Shown here in pieces: positions 18,032 through 27,480 of a stretch of 64,000 bases of DNA (its first letter is position 1; each line of letters begins with the position of its first letter). The position numbers and the translations under genes are program-made. The notes below the pieces were generated by a model that saw nothing but the letters and a program-made list of their open reading frames with translations, made no database searches and was not told the DNA's origin. Source of the stretch: Planctomycetota bacterium (GTDB lineage Bacteria; Planctomycetota; Phycisphaerae; Phycisphaerales; UBA1924); assembly GCA_017303555.1 (NCBI GenBank), contig JAFLCN010000009.1, positions 62,001 to 126,000 of the forward strand, written 5' to 3'.

Positions 18032-19798
18032 ATGTTTACACGCGCAGCCCTTTGCCTGTCCGCCCTTGCCGGCCTTGCCGCTTCTACCGCGATCCACGGC
18101 CGTCCCGCCTCGGAGAACACCCGCTCGTTCAAGCCGGCGACACCGGTTTCGATCTGCCTGGCGGAAGGAACGAAGCTGACCCCGGAACTGCAGGCCAAGC
18201 TGCGGGCCGTGAACCAGGCGATCGGCGCGTACCTGGGCGTGGATCCGGAGGCGGACCCGAACGATCCGTTCGCCGACCGCTACAACCTCAACTCGCGATG
18301 GACCGGGTCGCAGGGCGCACCGCGCGTGATCACGTGGTCGTTTGTTCCTGATACGGTGAGCATCACCGGCGCTCCGGGCATCAGTGAGCCGACGAGCAAC
18401 AGCAGCCTCTTTGCAACGATGGATGCGGGCGTCGCGCGTGCGACGTGGGTCGCGCAGTTCCAGTCGTGCTTTGATCGCTGGGAAGCGCTCACCGGCATCG
18501 ACTTTCAGCGCATCACCTCGGGCGGCAACGACTGGGATGATGGAGCCTCGTGGACGTCGTCGGGCAGCGCGGCCCGCGGCGACATGCGCATCGGCATGCA
18601 CCCGATCGACGGGGGCAGCGGCATCCTGGCCTACTGCTACTTTCCGCAGAACGGCAACATGGTGCTCGACAAGAACGATTCAGGCAGCTTTTTGAGCGCC
18701 TCGAGCACGTACCGGTTCCTGCGCAACACGGTCGCGCACGAGATGGGCCACGGCATCGGCCTGAACCATGTTTGTTCAAGCAACAGCTCCCAGCTCATGG
18801 AGCCGTTCCTCAGCACCAGCTTCGACGGCCCGCGCCACGACGACGTCCGGGGCGTGCAGCGTCATTACGGCGACATCAACGAACCGGACAACGATGCCGC
18901 CAGCGCGGTCAGCTCCGGCGCCATCGCGCCGAGCGCCACCCGCACGCTCGGCACGATTCCCGGCGTCGCGATCCCGACATCCTCCACGCTCAGCATCGAT
19001 GCCGACGGCGAGATCGACTACCACTCGTTCAGCACCTCCCAGATCCTGCTGGCGACTTTCACGCTCACGCCCGTCGGCGCGCTGTACGACAGCTCCACGC
19101 AGAACGAGGACGGATCCTGCAACAGCGGCAACAACATCAACTCGCTGGGCACCGCGAACCTGGCCTTCGACATCCGCAACAGTGCCGACGCGCTGGTGAC
19201 GACCGTTAGTTCGGCCGCCGTTGGCGTGGCGGAAACAATCTCGGGCGTTCTGCTCTCGCCGCCCGGCACGCAGCTCGTGAAGGTGTACGAGGTCGATGCG
19301 CCGACGGCTTCGCAGATGTACACGCTGACGATCACCACCGCCGCAGCGCCGACCGTGACCGCGAGCGACACGCTTCCGAATTACGTCTCGCTCTCCTGGA
19401 CCAATATCCCGAACAACACCGGCTACACCGTGAAGCGCAACACCGTCAACAGCGAAGCGGGCGCGGCCACCGTCGGCACCCCGGGAACAAACTCGTTCAT
19501 GGACACCACGGCGCCCGACAACGCGACGCTCTTCTATTTCGTTTACGCGACGCAGTTCGGCTCGTCGAAGCTCGTCGGTTCCGACAGCGGCTTCGCCAAG
19601 TGCTCTGGCGATCTCAACAACGACGGCCAGGTCAACGACGCCGATTTCGTGATCTTTGTCACCGCGTACAACATGCTGCTCTGCTCCGACCCCAGCATGC
19701 CCAGCGGCTGCCCGGCGGATCTCAACCGCGATACGTTCGTGGACGACTCCGACTTCAGCATCTTCGTCGGCGCGTACGACAACCTGATCTGCCCGTAA
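18032..19798 (+). CDS. Secreted matrixin-like metalloprotease with GC-type dockerin
   Basis: The protein has 588 residues and a signal peptide. The catalytic domain runs to about residue 280 and carries HEMGHGIGLNH with His236, His240, His246 and Glu237, as in M10A matrixins. A later LMEPF may supply the Met-turn. After it come a possible prepeptidase-like beta domain with Ca-type Asp residues (about 300-440), a fibronectin-like domain (LSWTNIPNNTGY) and a canonical dockerin at 524-588. It is paralogous to the protein at 59266-61899: both share the FDRW...G...YFP order and a YGDxNEPxD segment. GGAGGAT is 7 nt before ATG 18032. Confidence 0.92.
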   Translation: MFTRAALCLSALAGLAASTAIHGRPASENTRSFKPATPVSICLAEGTKLTPELQAKLRAVNQAIGAYLGVDPEADPNDPFADRYNLNSRWTGSQGAPRVITWSFVPDTVSITGAPGISEPTSNSSLFATMDAGVARATWVAQFQSCFDRWEALTGIDFQRITSGGNDWDDGASWTSSGSAARGDMRIGMHPIDGGSGILAYCYFPQNGNMVLDKNDSGSFLSASSTYRFLRNTVAHEMGHGIGLNHVCSSNSSQLMEPFLSTSFDGPRHDDVRGVQRHYGDINEPDNDAASAVSSGAIAPSATRTLGTIPGVAIPTSSTLSIDADGEIDYHSFSTSQILLATFTLTPVGALYDSSTQNEDGSCNSGNNINSLGTANLAFDIRNSADALVTTVSSAAVGVAETISGVLLSPPGTQLVKVYEVDAPTASQMYTLTITTAAAPTVTASDTLPNYVSLSWTNIPNNTGYTVKRNTVNSEAGAATVGTPGTNSFMDTTAPDNATLFYFVYATQFGSSKLVGSDSGFAKCSGDLNNDGQVNDADFVIFVTAYNMLLCSDPSMPSGCPADLNRDTFVDDSDFSIFVGAYDNLICP

Positions 19799-19936
19799 GT
19801 CCCCGGTTGCGGAACGGTTCCCGGCTGGCACCCCCTCCAGCCCATCTATCGGACCGCACTTGTGGGAGGACCGTTCCGCGGCCGACTCGAGAGCGACAAA
19901 AGGCCGAACCGCGCGCCCCGCGCGATGGAAATCGCT

Positions 19937-19964
19937 TTGCCCTTCCCGCGCATCCGGTTATTCT
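19937..19964 (+). promoter_or_regulatory. Candidate sigma70-like promoter for paralogue B1
   Basis: TTGCCC (19937-19942), a 16 bp spacer and TATTCT (19959-19964). The distance to the GTG start is about 70 bases. Confidence 0.4.
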
Positions 19965-20035
19965 GATTCCGGAGCGAATGGCGCCCGGAGTGTCGCCGGT
20001 AGACCGGTGCGCTTCGGGCCGTGGGAGATTCAAAG

Positions 20036-22204
20036 GTGAAGTACTTTTGTCGATTGTGTGTGATTGCTCTCGCGGTTGTCGCGCTCGCCGCGACCGCACA
20101 CGCCGGCGCGAAGCGCCCGCCGAAAGTGCTGATCATCCACGCGATACCCGCCGCGTTCTCGAGCTGGTACGCCGATGTCCAGTCGAAGATCGCCTCGTGC
20201 AACCTGTACAGCGGCGTCAGCCTCTTCGACGCCCGCGTCGCCACGCCTCCGCTCTCAATCCTGATGGCTCACGATGCGGTGCTGGTCTTCAGCGACGCCC
20301 CATTCTTCGATGACGTCGCGCTCGGAAACACGCTGGCCGACTACGTTGACGCGGGCGGCGGCGTCGTCTCCTGCACCTTCGCCAACGCCTCGATTCCAAT
20401 CGGCGGTCGATGGGCGCCCGACTACCTCGTCATCAACCCGCTGGGACAGGCCCAGCCCGCCGCCTCGCTCGGCACAATCGCCGACCAGAACCACCCGATC
20501 ATGATCGGCGTGACCGCGCTCAGCGCGACCCAGGCATTCCAGAGCACCGGCGCCGTGCTCCCGGGCAACACCCCGGTCGCATACTGGAACAACAACAGCC
20601 CGCTGGTCGCCGTTTCCAACTCGCGACCCGGTCGGGCGGACCTCAACTTCTATCCACCGTCCAGCAACGTGCGCCCGGACTTGTGGGATACCTCGGGCGA
20701 CGGCACCAAGCTCATGGTCAACGCCCTCAACTACGTCATGCGCCCGCGCGTCCTGATCGCCGCATCACCCACCACCGCCAGTTGGATCAATGACGTCAAA
20801 GCCAAGGTGCGCGCCACCGGCCTCGTCGGCATCACGGATACATTCAACATCGCGACCGGCACGCCCTCTCTCTTCCAGCTCCAGGCCTACGACGCGGTGC
20901 TCGCCTTCACCGATTTGAACCCGCTGAACCCCGTGGCGCTCGGCAGCGTCCTGGCCGATTACGTCGATGTCGGCGGCGGCGTCGTCACGGCGTGCTTCTC
21001 ACAGCACAGCCTTTTCCGCATCACTGGCAGGTGGGCGAACACCTACGAACTCATCACTCCCAGCAACACCATCACCGGGGCGGCGTCGCTCGGCGCGGTC
21101 TCGTACTCCGCCCATCCGACGATGGCGGGGGTCGCCTCGTTCTCCGGCGGCACGTCGTCCTTCCGCCCGTCGGCTGCGGTCCTCAACCCCGGAGCTTTCA
21201 ACATCGCGCAGTGGTCCGATGGTCGCCCGCTTGTCGTTGCCTCGACCAAGTTCCACAACCGCGCGGAACTGTGCTTCTATCCAGTCTCCAGCACCGTGCG
21301 ATCCGATTTCTGGAACGCCGCGACCGATGGCGGGAAGCTGATGGCCAATGCACTGGTCTACACCGCCAAGCCCTATATCCTCGTCGCCGCGGCCGATGAA
21401 CCCACCTTTCAGTCGGATCCAGTCGCCAAGCTGATCGCGACCAGGCGATTCAGTGGTGTCGGAACATTCAACCTGGGCACGTCCACTCCCGCATTGAGCG
21501 TTTTTACGCCATACAACGGAGTCATCAGTTGGTCGAACACCGCATACCAGAATTCCGACGCCGTGGGCAACACGCTCGCCGACTACGTTGATGCCGGCGG
21601 AGGTGTGGTTGTCTCCGCGTTTGCGAACCTCAACACCGGATTCAACGCGACCATCCGCGGCCGCTGGCCCACAGGCGGCTACGACATCTGCCCAACCGCA
21701 ACCCTCCCGGGTTACACCACCGCCGGTCCGACGACAGGCCTGGGCGCCTTGCTCGAACCCAACCATCCGATCGCGCGTTTCGTCCGGAGATTCGACGGCG
21801 GCAGCGCCAGCTACCGCGCCACTTCCAATCCGCTGCTGAGAGGCCGGGACATCATGAACTGGTCGGACGGTATTACGCTCGCGTCGGCACATAATTTCCG
21901 CAAGCGTGCGGATCTCGGCTTTTATCCGGGCTCCAGTGCCACAGTGCTCGCCGGATCCGCCTGGAACCAGCGGACCGACGGGACATGGATCATGGCCAAC
22001 GCCCTCGAGTTTGTCGTGCGCGCCAAGCCGTGTCCGGGTGACTTCAACGGCGACGGACAAGTGGACGATGCGGACTTTGTTCTCTTCGCGGTTTACTACG
22101 ACACCCTTGTCGATCCGCGGGGCGACCTGAACGGCGACGGGCTCACAGAGGACAACGACTTTGTGATTTTCGCGAGCAGTTACGATGCGCTGGTGTGTCC
22201 ATGA
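20036..22204 (+). CDS. Secreted ThuA/GATase-like triple-repeat protein with short-linker dockerin (paralogue B1)
   Basis: The protein has 722 residues and belongs to the same three-repeat family as the genes at 10213 and 12638, but to a distinct subgroup whose mature protein begins GAKRPPKVLIIH. Each repeat keeps ADYVDxGGGVV, HP(I/T)MxGV and WSDGxPL. The dockerin (666-722) is the short form with YYDTLVDPRGDL. GTG 20036 is chosen over GTG 20021 because GGGAG stands 8 nt before it and alignment with the next gene starts the signal peptide there. Confidence 0.88.
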   Translation: MKYFCRLCVIALAVVALAATAHAGAKRPPKVLIIHAIPAAFSSWYADVQSKIASCNLYSGVSLFDARVATPPLSILMAHDAVLVFSDAPFFDDVALGNTLADYVDAGGGVVSCTFANASIPIGGRWAPDYLVINPLGQAQPAASLGTIADQNHPIMIGVTALSATQAFQSTGAVLPGNTPVAYWNNNSPLVAVSNSRPGRADLNFYPPSSNVRPDLWDTSGDGTKLMVNALNYVMRPRVLIAASPTTASWINDVKAKVRATGLVGITDTFNIATGTPSLFQLQAYDAVLAFTDLNPLNPVALGSVLADYVDVGGGVVTACFSQHSLFRITGRWANTYELITPSNTITGAASLGAVSYSAHPTMAGVASFSGGTSSFRPSAAVLNPGAFNIAQWSDGRPLVVASTKFHNRAELCFYPVSSTVRSDFWNAATDGGKLMANALVYTAKPYILVAAADEPTFQSDPVAKLIATRRFSGVGTFNLGTSTPALSVFTPYNGVISWSNTAYQNSDAVGNTLADYVDAGGGVVVSAFANLNTGFNATIRGRWPTGGYDICPTATLPGYTTAGPTTGLGALLEPNHPIARFVRRFDGGSASYRATSNPLLRGRDIMNWSDGITLASAHNFRKRADLGFYPGSSATVLAGSAWNQRTDGTWIMANALEFVVRAKPCPGDFNGDGQVDDADFVLFAVYYDTLVDPRGDLNGDGLTEDNDFVIFASSYDALVCP

Positions 22205-22320
22205 TGCACCGCGACGCCGCGAATGTGCCTTCGCCGAGGTGACTGTCCAGCCGCCGGACTCGATAGGCCCCATAAAAGCTGGCTCATGGGGCGCCAGAGT
22301 CGATTTGCGATTTTCATTTC

Positions 22321-22348
22321 TTGAACCACGTCCGATTTTGGTTACGCT
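22321..22348 (+). promoter_or_regulatory. Candidate sigma70-like promoter for paralogue B2
   Basis: TTGAAC (22321-22326), a 16 bp spacer and TACGCT (22343-22348), with ATG 22418 about 70 bases downstream, the same geometry as for B1. Confidence 0.4.
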
Positions 22349-22417
22349 GGGTTCAGACGCTCGGGGCCGGCGCGCACCCGGCGGGTCGGGTTGCGCGCGG
22401 CTTGTGGAGGATCGAAC

Positions 22418-24586
22418 ATGAATTGGCTGACACGTTTGTTGGTGTGCGGGCTGGCCGTGCTCGCCTTTGTCTCGGTGGCCGACGCCGGCGCCAAGCGCCC
22501 TCCCAAGGTCTTGATTCTCCACGCCACGCCTTCGGGTTTCCCCACCTGGCCGGACGATGTGCAGAACAAGATCGCGAGCTCCAGCCTGTTCACCACCGTC
22601 GACCGCATGGATGTCCGCGTGGCAACCCCGTCGCTCGCCACGCTCCTCTCTTACGACGCTGTGCTGGTCTTCAGCGATGCAGGTTTCTTTGATCCCACCG
22701 CCCTGGGCAACGTGCTCGCCGACTACGTCGATGCCGGCGGCGGCGTGGTTTCATCCACGTTCACCAACGCCTCGGTACCGCTCGGCGGACGCTGGGCACC
22801 GGGCTATCTGGTCATCAACCCCGCCGGACAAGCCGCGCCCAATGCCTCTCTCGGCACGATCGCCAACCAGAACCACCCGATCATGATCGGCGTCACCGCG
22901 CTCGCCGCGACGCAGGCCTATCAGGGCACCGGCGCTGTGCTCGCGGGCAACACACTCGTGGCGTCGTGGAGCACGGGCGGCCCCCTGGTCGCAACCTCCA
23001 ACACGCTCCCCGGCCGTGCCGACCTCAACTTCTACCCGGTTTCGAGCGACGCGCGCGCGGACTTCTGGAACACCGCGGGCGACGGAGCCAAGCTGATGGT
23101 CAACGCGCTCCTCTACGTCATGCGGCCGCGCGTGCTCATCGCGGGCGTCGAATCGACGTCCACAAACTGGGTCGGCGATGTCAAGAGCAAGGTCCGCGCG
23201 ACCGGTCTCATCGGCATCACCGATACCCTCAATCTGGCCGTCTCCACGCCCACCCTCGCACAACTTCAGTCGTACGACGCCACCCTCGTCTGGACCGACG
23301 CTTTTTCCTTCAATTCCTCCGCCCTCGGCAACGTCCTGGCCGATTACGTTGATTCCGGCGGCGGCGTGGTCACCTCCATGTTCGCCTCCGCCGGACTTGC
23401 AATCGGCGGTCGCTGGTCCACGGGCTACCAACTGATCGCCCCTTCCAGCCAAACCAGCGGTGCCAGTTCGCTCGGCGCGATCACGTATGGCTCCCACCCC
23501 GCGATGCTCGGGGTCGCCGCCTTCAACGGCGGCACATCCTCCTATCGCCCGTCCACCGGCGCGCTCAATCCGGGCGCGTTCGCCATCGCCAAGTGGGCCG
23601 ACAGCCGCCCGCTCGTCGTCGCCTCCACCAAGCTCCACAACCGGCTCGACCTGGGCTTCTTCCCCCCATCAAGCACCGTGCGCGCCGATTTGTGGACCGC
23701 CGCCACCGACGGCGGCAAGCTGATGGCCAATGCACTGGTCTACACCGCCAAGCCCTACATCTTGGTCGGTGCCGCGGACAACGCCCCGTTCCAGGCTGAT
23801 ACCGTCGCCAAACTCAACGCCACCAAACGCTTCAGCGGCGTCGGCACGGTTGATCTGGGGATGTCCTCGCCCACCATCGATGTCTACACGCCGTACAACG
23901 CCGTCCTGACCTGGTCCGACGCGCCTTACTTCAGTCCGGTCACCATCGGCAACACCCTCGCCGATTACGTCGATGCCGGCGGCGGCGTGGTCGTCGGTGT
24001 CTTCGCCAACACCAACGCGGGCGGCAACTTGGCGCTCCAGGGCCGCTGGCCCACCGGTGGGTACGACATCTGCCCGACCGCGTCGGTCCCCAACTACACC
24101 AACACCGGTCCGGCCGCTTCGCTCGGCTTGCTCGTCGAACCCTTCCATCCCATCGCCAGCTTTGTCCGGCGGTTCGATGGTGGCTCGGCCAGTTACCGCG
24201 GCATCACCAGCCCGCTTCTGCGCGGACGCACCATCATGAAGTGGTCCGACGGCAACATGCTCGCCGCCGTTCACAACTTCCGCAAGCGCGCGGATCTTGG
24301 CTACTTCACCCCCTCCAGCGGCACAACGCTCGGCACCCTTGCATGGAACCAGCGCACCGACGGCACCTGGATGACGGCCAACGCGATCGAGTTCGTTGTC
24401 CGGGCGAAGCCTTGCCCCGGTGACTTCAATGGCGACGGACAGGTCGACGATTTCGACTTCGTCCTGTTTGCGAGTTACTACGACGCGCTCGTCGATCCGC
24501 GCGGCGATCTCAACGGCGACGGACTCACCGAAGACAGCGATTTCGTGATCTTCGCCAGCGGATACAACGAACTGGTCTGCCCGTAA
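22418..24586 (+). CDS. Secreted ThuA/GATase-like triple-repeat protein with short-linker dockerin (paralogue B2)
   Basis: The protein has 722 residues, identical in length to B1 and strongly similar throughout, so B1 and B2 are a recent tandem duplicate. It has the same three repeats and a short-linker dockerin at 666-722 (YYDALVDPRGDL). TGGAGGAT precedes ATG 22418 by 6 nt, and the signal peptide ends near SVADAGAK. A terminator follows, closing the pair. Confidence 0.9.
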   Translation: MNWLTRLLVCGLAVLAFVSVADAGAKRPPKVLILHATPSGFPTWPDDVQNKIASSSLFTTVDRMDVRVATPSLATLLSYDAVLVFSDAGFFDPTALGNVLADYVDAGGGVVSSTFTNASVPLGGRWAPGYLVINPAGQAAPNASLGTIANQNHPIMIGVTALAATQAYQGTGAVLAGNTLVASWSTGGPLVATSNTLPGRADLNFYPVSSDARADFWNTAGDGAKLMVNALLYVMRPRVLIAGVESTSTNWVGDVKSKVRATGLIGITDTLNLAVSTPTLAQLQSYDATLVWTDAFSFNSSALGNVLADYVDSGGGVVTSMFASAGLAIGGRWSTGYQLIAPSSQTSGASSLGAITYGSHPAMLGVAAFNGGTSSYRPSTGALNPGAFAIAKWADSRPLVVASTKLHNRLDLGFFPPSSTVRADLWTAATDGGKLMANALVYTAKPYILVGAADNAPFQADTVAKLNATKRFSGVGTVDLGMSSPTIDVYTPYNAVLTWSDAPYFSPVTIGNTLADYVDAGGGVVVGVFANTNAGGNLALQGRWPTGGYDICPTASVPNYTNTGPAASLGLLVEPFHPIASFVRRFDGGSASYRGITSPLLRGRTIMKWSDGNMLAAVHNFRKRADLGYFTPSSGTTLGTLAWNQRTDGTWMTANAIEFVVRAKPCPGDFNGDGQVDDFDFVLFASYYDALVDPRGDLNGDGLTEDSDFVIFASGYNELVCP

Positions 24587-24611
24587 GGAATCGCATTGCA
24601 TCATCGTTCCG

Positions 24612-24645
24612 CGCGGGGCCGCCTCGGCCCCGCGTTTGCTTTTTT
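24612..24645 (+). terminator. Rho-independent terminator
   Basis: A perfect 10 bp stem CGCGGGGCCG/CGGCCCCGCG with a CCT loop (24612-24634) is followed by TTTGCTTTTTT. It sits 25 bp beyond the stop codon of paralogue B2. Confidence 0.9.
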
Positions 24646-24775
24646 GATGTCCCGTTGCCCGCGCCGAAGCGCCTTCAAGAACAACCTTTCTGAAGAAGTC
24701 TTCACGCAGCCGAGGAACATCTCGCATTCCGCATTTCAACCGATGGTGTTTCATGCGTGAACCGGCGGATTGCGC

Positions 24776-24804
24776 TTGGGGTATTCGCGCGTCGCACGTA
24801 GACT
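24776..24804 (+). promoter_or_regulatory. Candidate sigma70-like promoter for the amylase gene
   Basis: TTGGGG (24776-24781), a 17 bp spacer and TAGACT (24799-24804). The predicted leader is about 24 nt. Confidence 0.4.
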
Positions 24805-24834
24805 GCGCTTCCCCCTTTTCGGAGCCCGCATCGA

Positions 24835-27447
24835 ATGACTTTCGCCCGCTGTTCCCTTGCGCTCACGCTTGCCGCCGGTATCGCCTCGTCCTCGCGGGCT
24901 CAGGCTCCGCTCGACGTCTCCGACGACATCTTCTATCACTTCATGCCCATCAGTTGGCGCGATAGCGATAACGATCAGTATCGCTTCGGTGATTTCAACG
25001 GCATGACGGCGAGTCTTGATTACCTCCAGTCGCTCGGCGTCACCGGCGTGTGGATGAACCCGATTTTTCCGTCCGCCGCGTATCACGGCTACCAGCACGG
25101 CGATGCGAGTCAGATCAACTCGCGCTTCGGCACCGAAGGCCAATTCCTCGCCTTCATCAACGCGGCACACGCCCGGGGAATCAAGGTCTATCTCGACTTC
25201 GTCGCCTACGGCATCAGCCACAACTCCATCTGGTACAACAGCGCCCGCAACAACCCGAGCAGCCCGTACGACCAGTGGCTCGCATTCACCAACGGCGCGA
25301 ACACGCAGTACACCGGCTACACCTTCAACACGTGGGACGGCGCGGGCGTCGGTTTCATCCATTGGAATCTGAACAACGCGAGCGCGGTTAATCTCAACAT
25401 CCAGTGGGCGCGCAAGTGGCTCGACCCCAACAACGACGGCGACACCTCCGACGGCGTCGATGGCTACCGCCTCGACCACGCGTACGCAAACGCGCCCGAG
25501 GGCTGGGGCGCGACGATCGATTTCTGGAGCACCTGGAAGCAGGCGCTCCAGGTCACCAAGCCCAACGTGTTCACCTTCGCCGAACAGGGCGACTGGGGCA
25601 GCTACGGGACCGACCTGCTCCCCGCGTTCGATGCCACGTTCACCAAGCCCTTTGAGTTTGCCGCCCGCAGCGCGCTCGCAAGCGAATCCGCCTCGGGCCT
25701 CTATAGCTCGATGGCCGGCACGCTTGCCGCGCTCCCGGGCGGTAAGCCGCAACCCGGCAAGCTTGCGCTCGCGATCATCGGCGATCACGATGTTTCGCGC
25801 CTCGCTTCCGAGATCGGCGCGAGCGGCGCAACCTCCGGACGTGCGAAGGCCGCCGCGGCCGTGCATCTGCTCCAGCCACTTCCGCCCATCATCTATTACG
25901 GTGATGAACTGGGCATGACCGGCACCAAGCAGTCGTACGGCAGCGACGCCGACGACATCCCTATGCGCGAGCCCATGAAATGGAACGCCGTCGCCGGTGC
26001 GCCCATGTCCAATTACTGGCTCAAGGCGACCAACTCCCTGGTCCGCACCAATTCCTTCTCGAAGAACAACGATGGCAAAAGCGTGCAGGAGCAATCCGGC
26101 GTTGCCGGTTCATTGCTCGAGACGTATCGCACGCTCGGCATGCTCCGCAAGAACAACGCCGCGCTCCGGCGCGGCATCTACAACGCCGTTCCGGCTTCCG
26201 GCGGCAAGGTCTGGGCGTTTACGCGCGATCACAACCCGGTGGGGGGGCCGCGTCAGACCCTTCTTGTCGCCATCAATCTCGCCAACGCCGCGCAGAACAC
26301 AAACCTCAACTTCGCGGGATACACCGTCCCCGGTGGCGGTTCGCCCGTGACCGACATTGTCACATCTCAGAATCTCGCGACGATCACCAACGCGAACGCC
26401 GCGACGTACCCGCTCACCATCCCCGCGTATTCCTATCGCGTTCTCAGTGTCGGCATCACGCCTCCGGCCCAGCCCGTGCAGCCGGCCGTGCTCGTCGATG
26501 GCTTGAGCGTCCCCAGCGATCTCGGCGCTCCCGCTTCCGGGCCCGGCACGCTCCTCGCAACCCAGGCGTGTGCCACTTCCTTCGGCGACAACACCGCCGA
26601 ACTCAACCAGATGTTCGCTCGCGCCACGCCCGAAGGTCTCTTCGTCGGCATCACCGCGAACCTGCCTGCCGACGGCACGGCGCTCGCGCTCTTCATCGAC
26701 ACCGGCTCGCCCGGGCAGAACATCCTCAACACCGCGTCGCTCGGCTCGCCTCCCGGCGGCCTCTCCGATCTCAGCGGCACCCGCTTCGATGCCGGTTTCG
26801 CGCCCTCGTCCATGTTCTTCGTCAACGCCGCGGGCTCGCTGTATGTGGATTACGTCGCATTACCGAACGGCGCGCCCGCATCAAAGACGTATCTCGGCCA
26901 GGGCTCCACCAATTCCGGCACGGGCCTGCTCTCCGGAGGCAGCAACTCCTTCGGCGTGCACGTCGCCCTCGATCGCTCCAACACCGCCGGCGTCACCGGC
27001 TCTTCGGCAGCCAGCGCGGCCACGGCGACCAAGGGATTCGAGTTCTTCATCCCCTTCGCGCAGATCGGCGTTTCATCTCCGCCGCCCAGTTGCACGCCCA
27101 TCCGCCTCGCGGCATTCATCGTCCGCTCCGACGGAACACTCGGAAATCAGGTCCTTCCCGCTCTGCCCGCCGGTTCGGGCGAACTCGGCGAAGCTCCTGA
27201 TTTCACCGCGATCTCCGGCACGCAGCACGCAACCCTCATCCTCCCTCCCGCGGCAGACCTCACCGGCGATTCCGTTGTCGACGATGCCGACTTCGTCCAA
27301 TTCGCCGGCGCGTACAACCTGCTCGACTGCGCCGACTCTGCCATGCCCGCCAATTGCCCCGCCGATCTCACGGCGGACGGCTTCGTCGATGATGCAGACT
27401 TCGTGCTCTTCGTCGCCGCCTACGACGCGCTCGTCTGCCCCGCTTGA
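24835..27447 (+). CDS. Secreted GH13 alpha-amylase-family glycosidase with GC-type dockerin
   Basis: The protein has 870 residues. The TIM-barrel carries the GH13 conserved regions: VYLDFVAYGISHNS (region I), GYRLDH with nucleophile Asp214 (II), FTFAEQ with acid/base Glu250 (III) and GDHD with His318-Asp319 (IV). Asp214, Glu250 and Asp319 are all present, so the enzyme should be active on alpha-glucans; exact specificity cannot be read. A small beta C-domain follows, then a region with FALFIDTG-like strands (about 550-780) that may bind carbohydrate. The dockerin (about 806-870) lacks the usual first Cys (it reads AADLTGD) and ends CPA. The signal peptide ends SSSRAQA. It is the only clear glycosidase in the window. 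Confidence 0.93.
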   Translation: MTFARCSLALTLAAGIASSSRAQAPLDVSDDIFYHFMPISWRDSDNDQYRFGDFNGMTASLDYLQSLGVTGVWMNPIFPSAAYHGYQHGDASQINSRFGTEGQFLAFINAAHARGIKVYLDFVAYGISHNSIWYNSARNNPSSPYDQWLAFTNGANTQYTGYTFNTWDGAGVGFIHWNLNNASAVNLNIQWARKWLDPNNDGDTSDGVDGYRLDHAYANAPEGWGATIDFWSTWKQALQVTKPNVFTFAEQGDWGSYGTDLLPAFDATFTKPFEFAARSALASESASGLYSSMAGTLAALPGGKPQPGKLALAIIGDHDVSRLASEIGASGATSGRAKAAAAVHLLQPLPPIIYYGDELGMTGTKQSYGSDADDIPMREPMKWNAVAGAPMSNYWLKATNSLVRTNSFSKNNDGKSVQEQSGVAGSLLETYRTLGMLRKNNAALRRGIYNAVPASGGKVWAFTRDHNPVGGPRQTLLVAINLANAAQNTNLNFAGYTVPGGGSPVTDIVTSQNLATITNANAATYPLTIPAYSYRVLSVGITPPAQPVQPAVLVDGLSVPSDLGAPASGPGTLLATQACATSFGDNTAELNQMFARATPEGLFVGITANLPADGTALALFIDTGSPGQNILNTASLGSPPGGLSDLSGTRFDAGFAPSSMFFVNAAGSLYVDYVALPNGAPASKTYLGQGSTNSGTGLLSGGSNSFGVHVALDRSNTAGVTGSSAASAATATKGFEFFIPFAQIGVSSPPPSCTPIRLAAFIVRSDGTLGNQVLPALPAGSGELGEAPDFTAISGTQHATLILPPAADLTGDSVVDDADFVQFAGAYNLLDCADSAMPANCPADLTADGFVDDADFVLFVAAYDALVCPA

Positions 27448-27480
27448 CGCTCCGGCTACGCTGTTGGTGGAGGGTTTCAC

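Noticed and set aside
19799-19870. Possible hairpin terminator after the matrixin gene
   Set aside because: GC-rich pairing is possible but no T-run follows.
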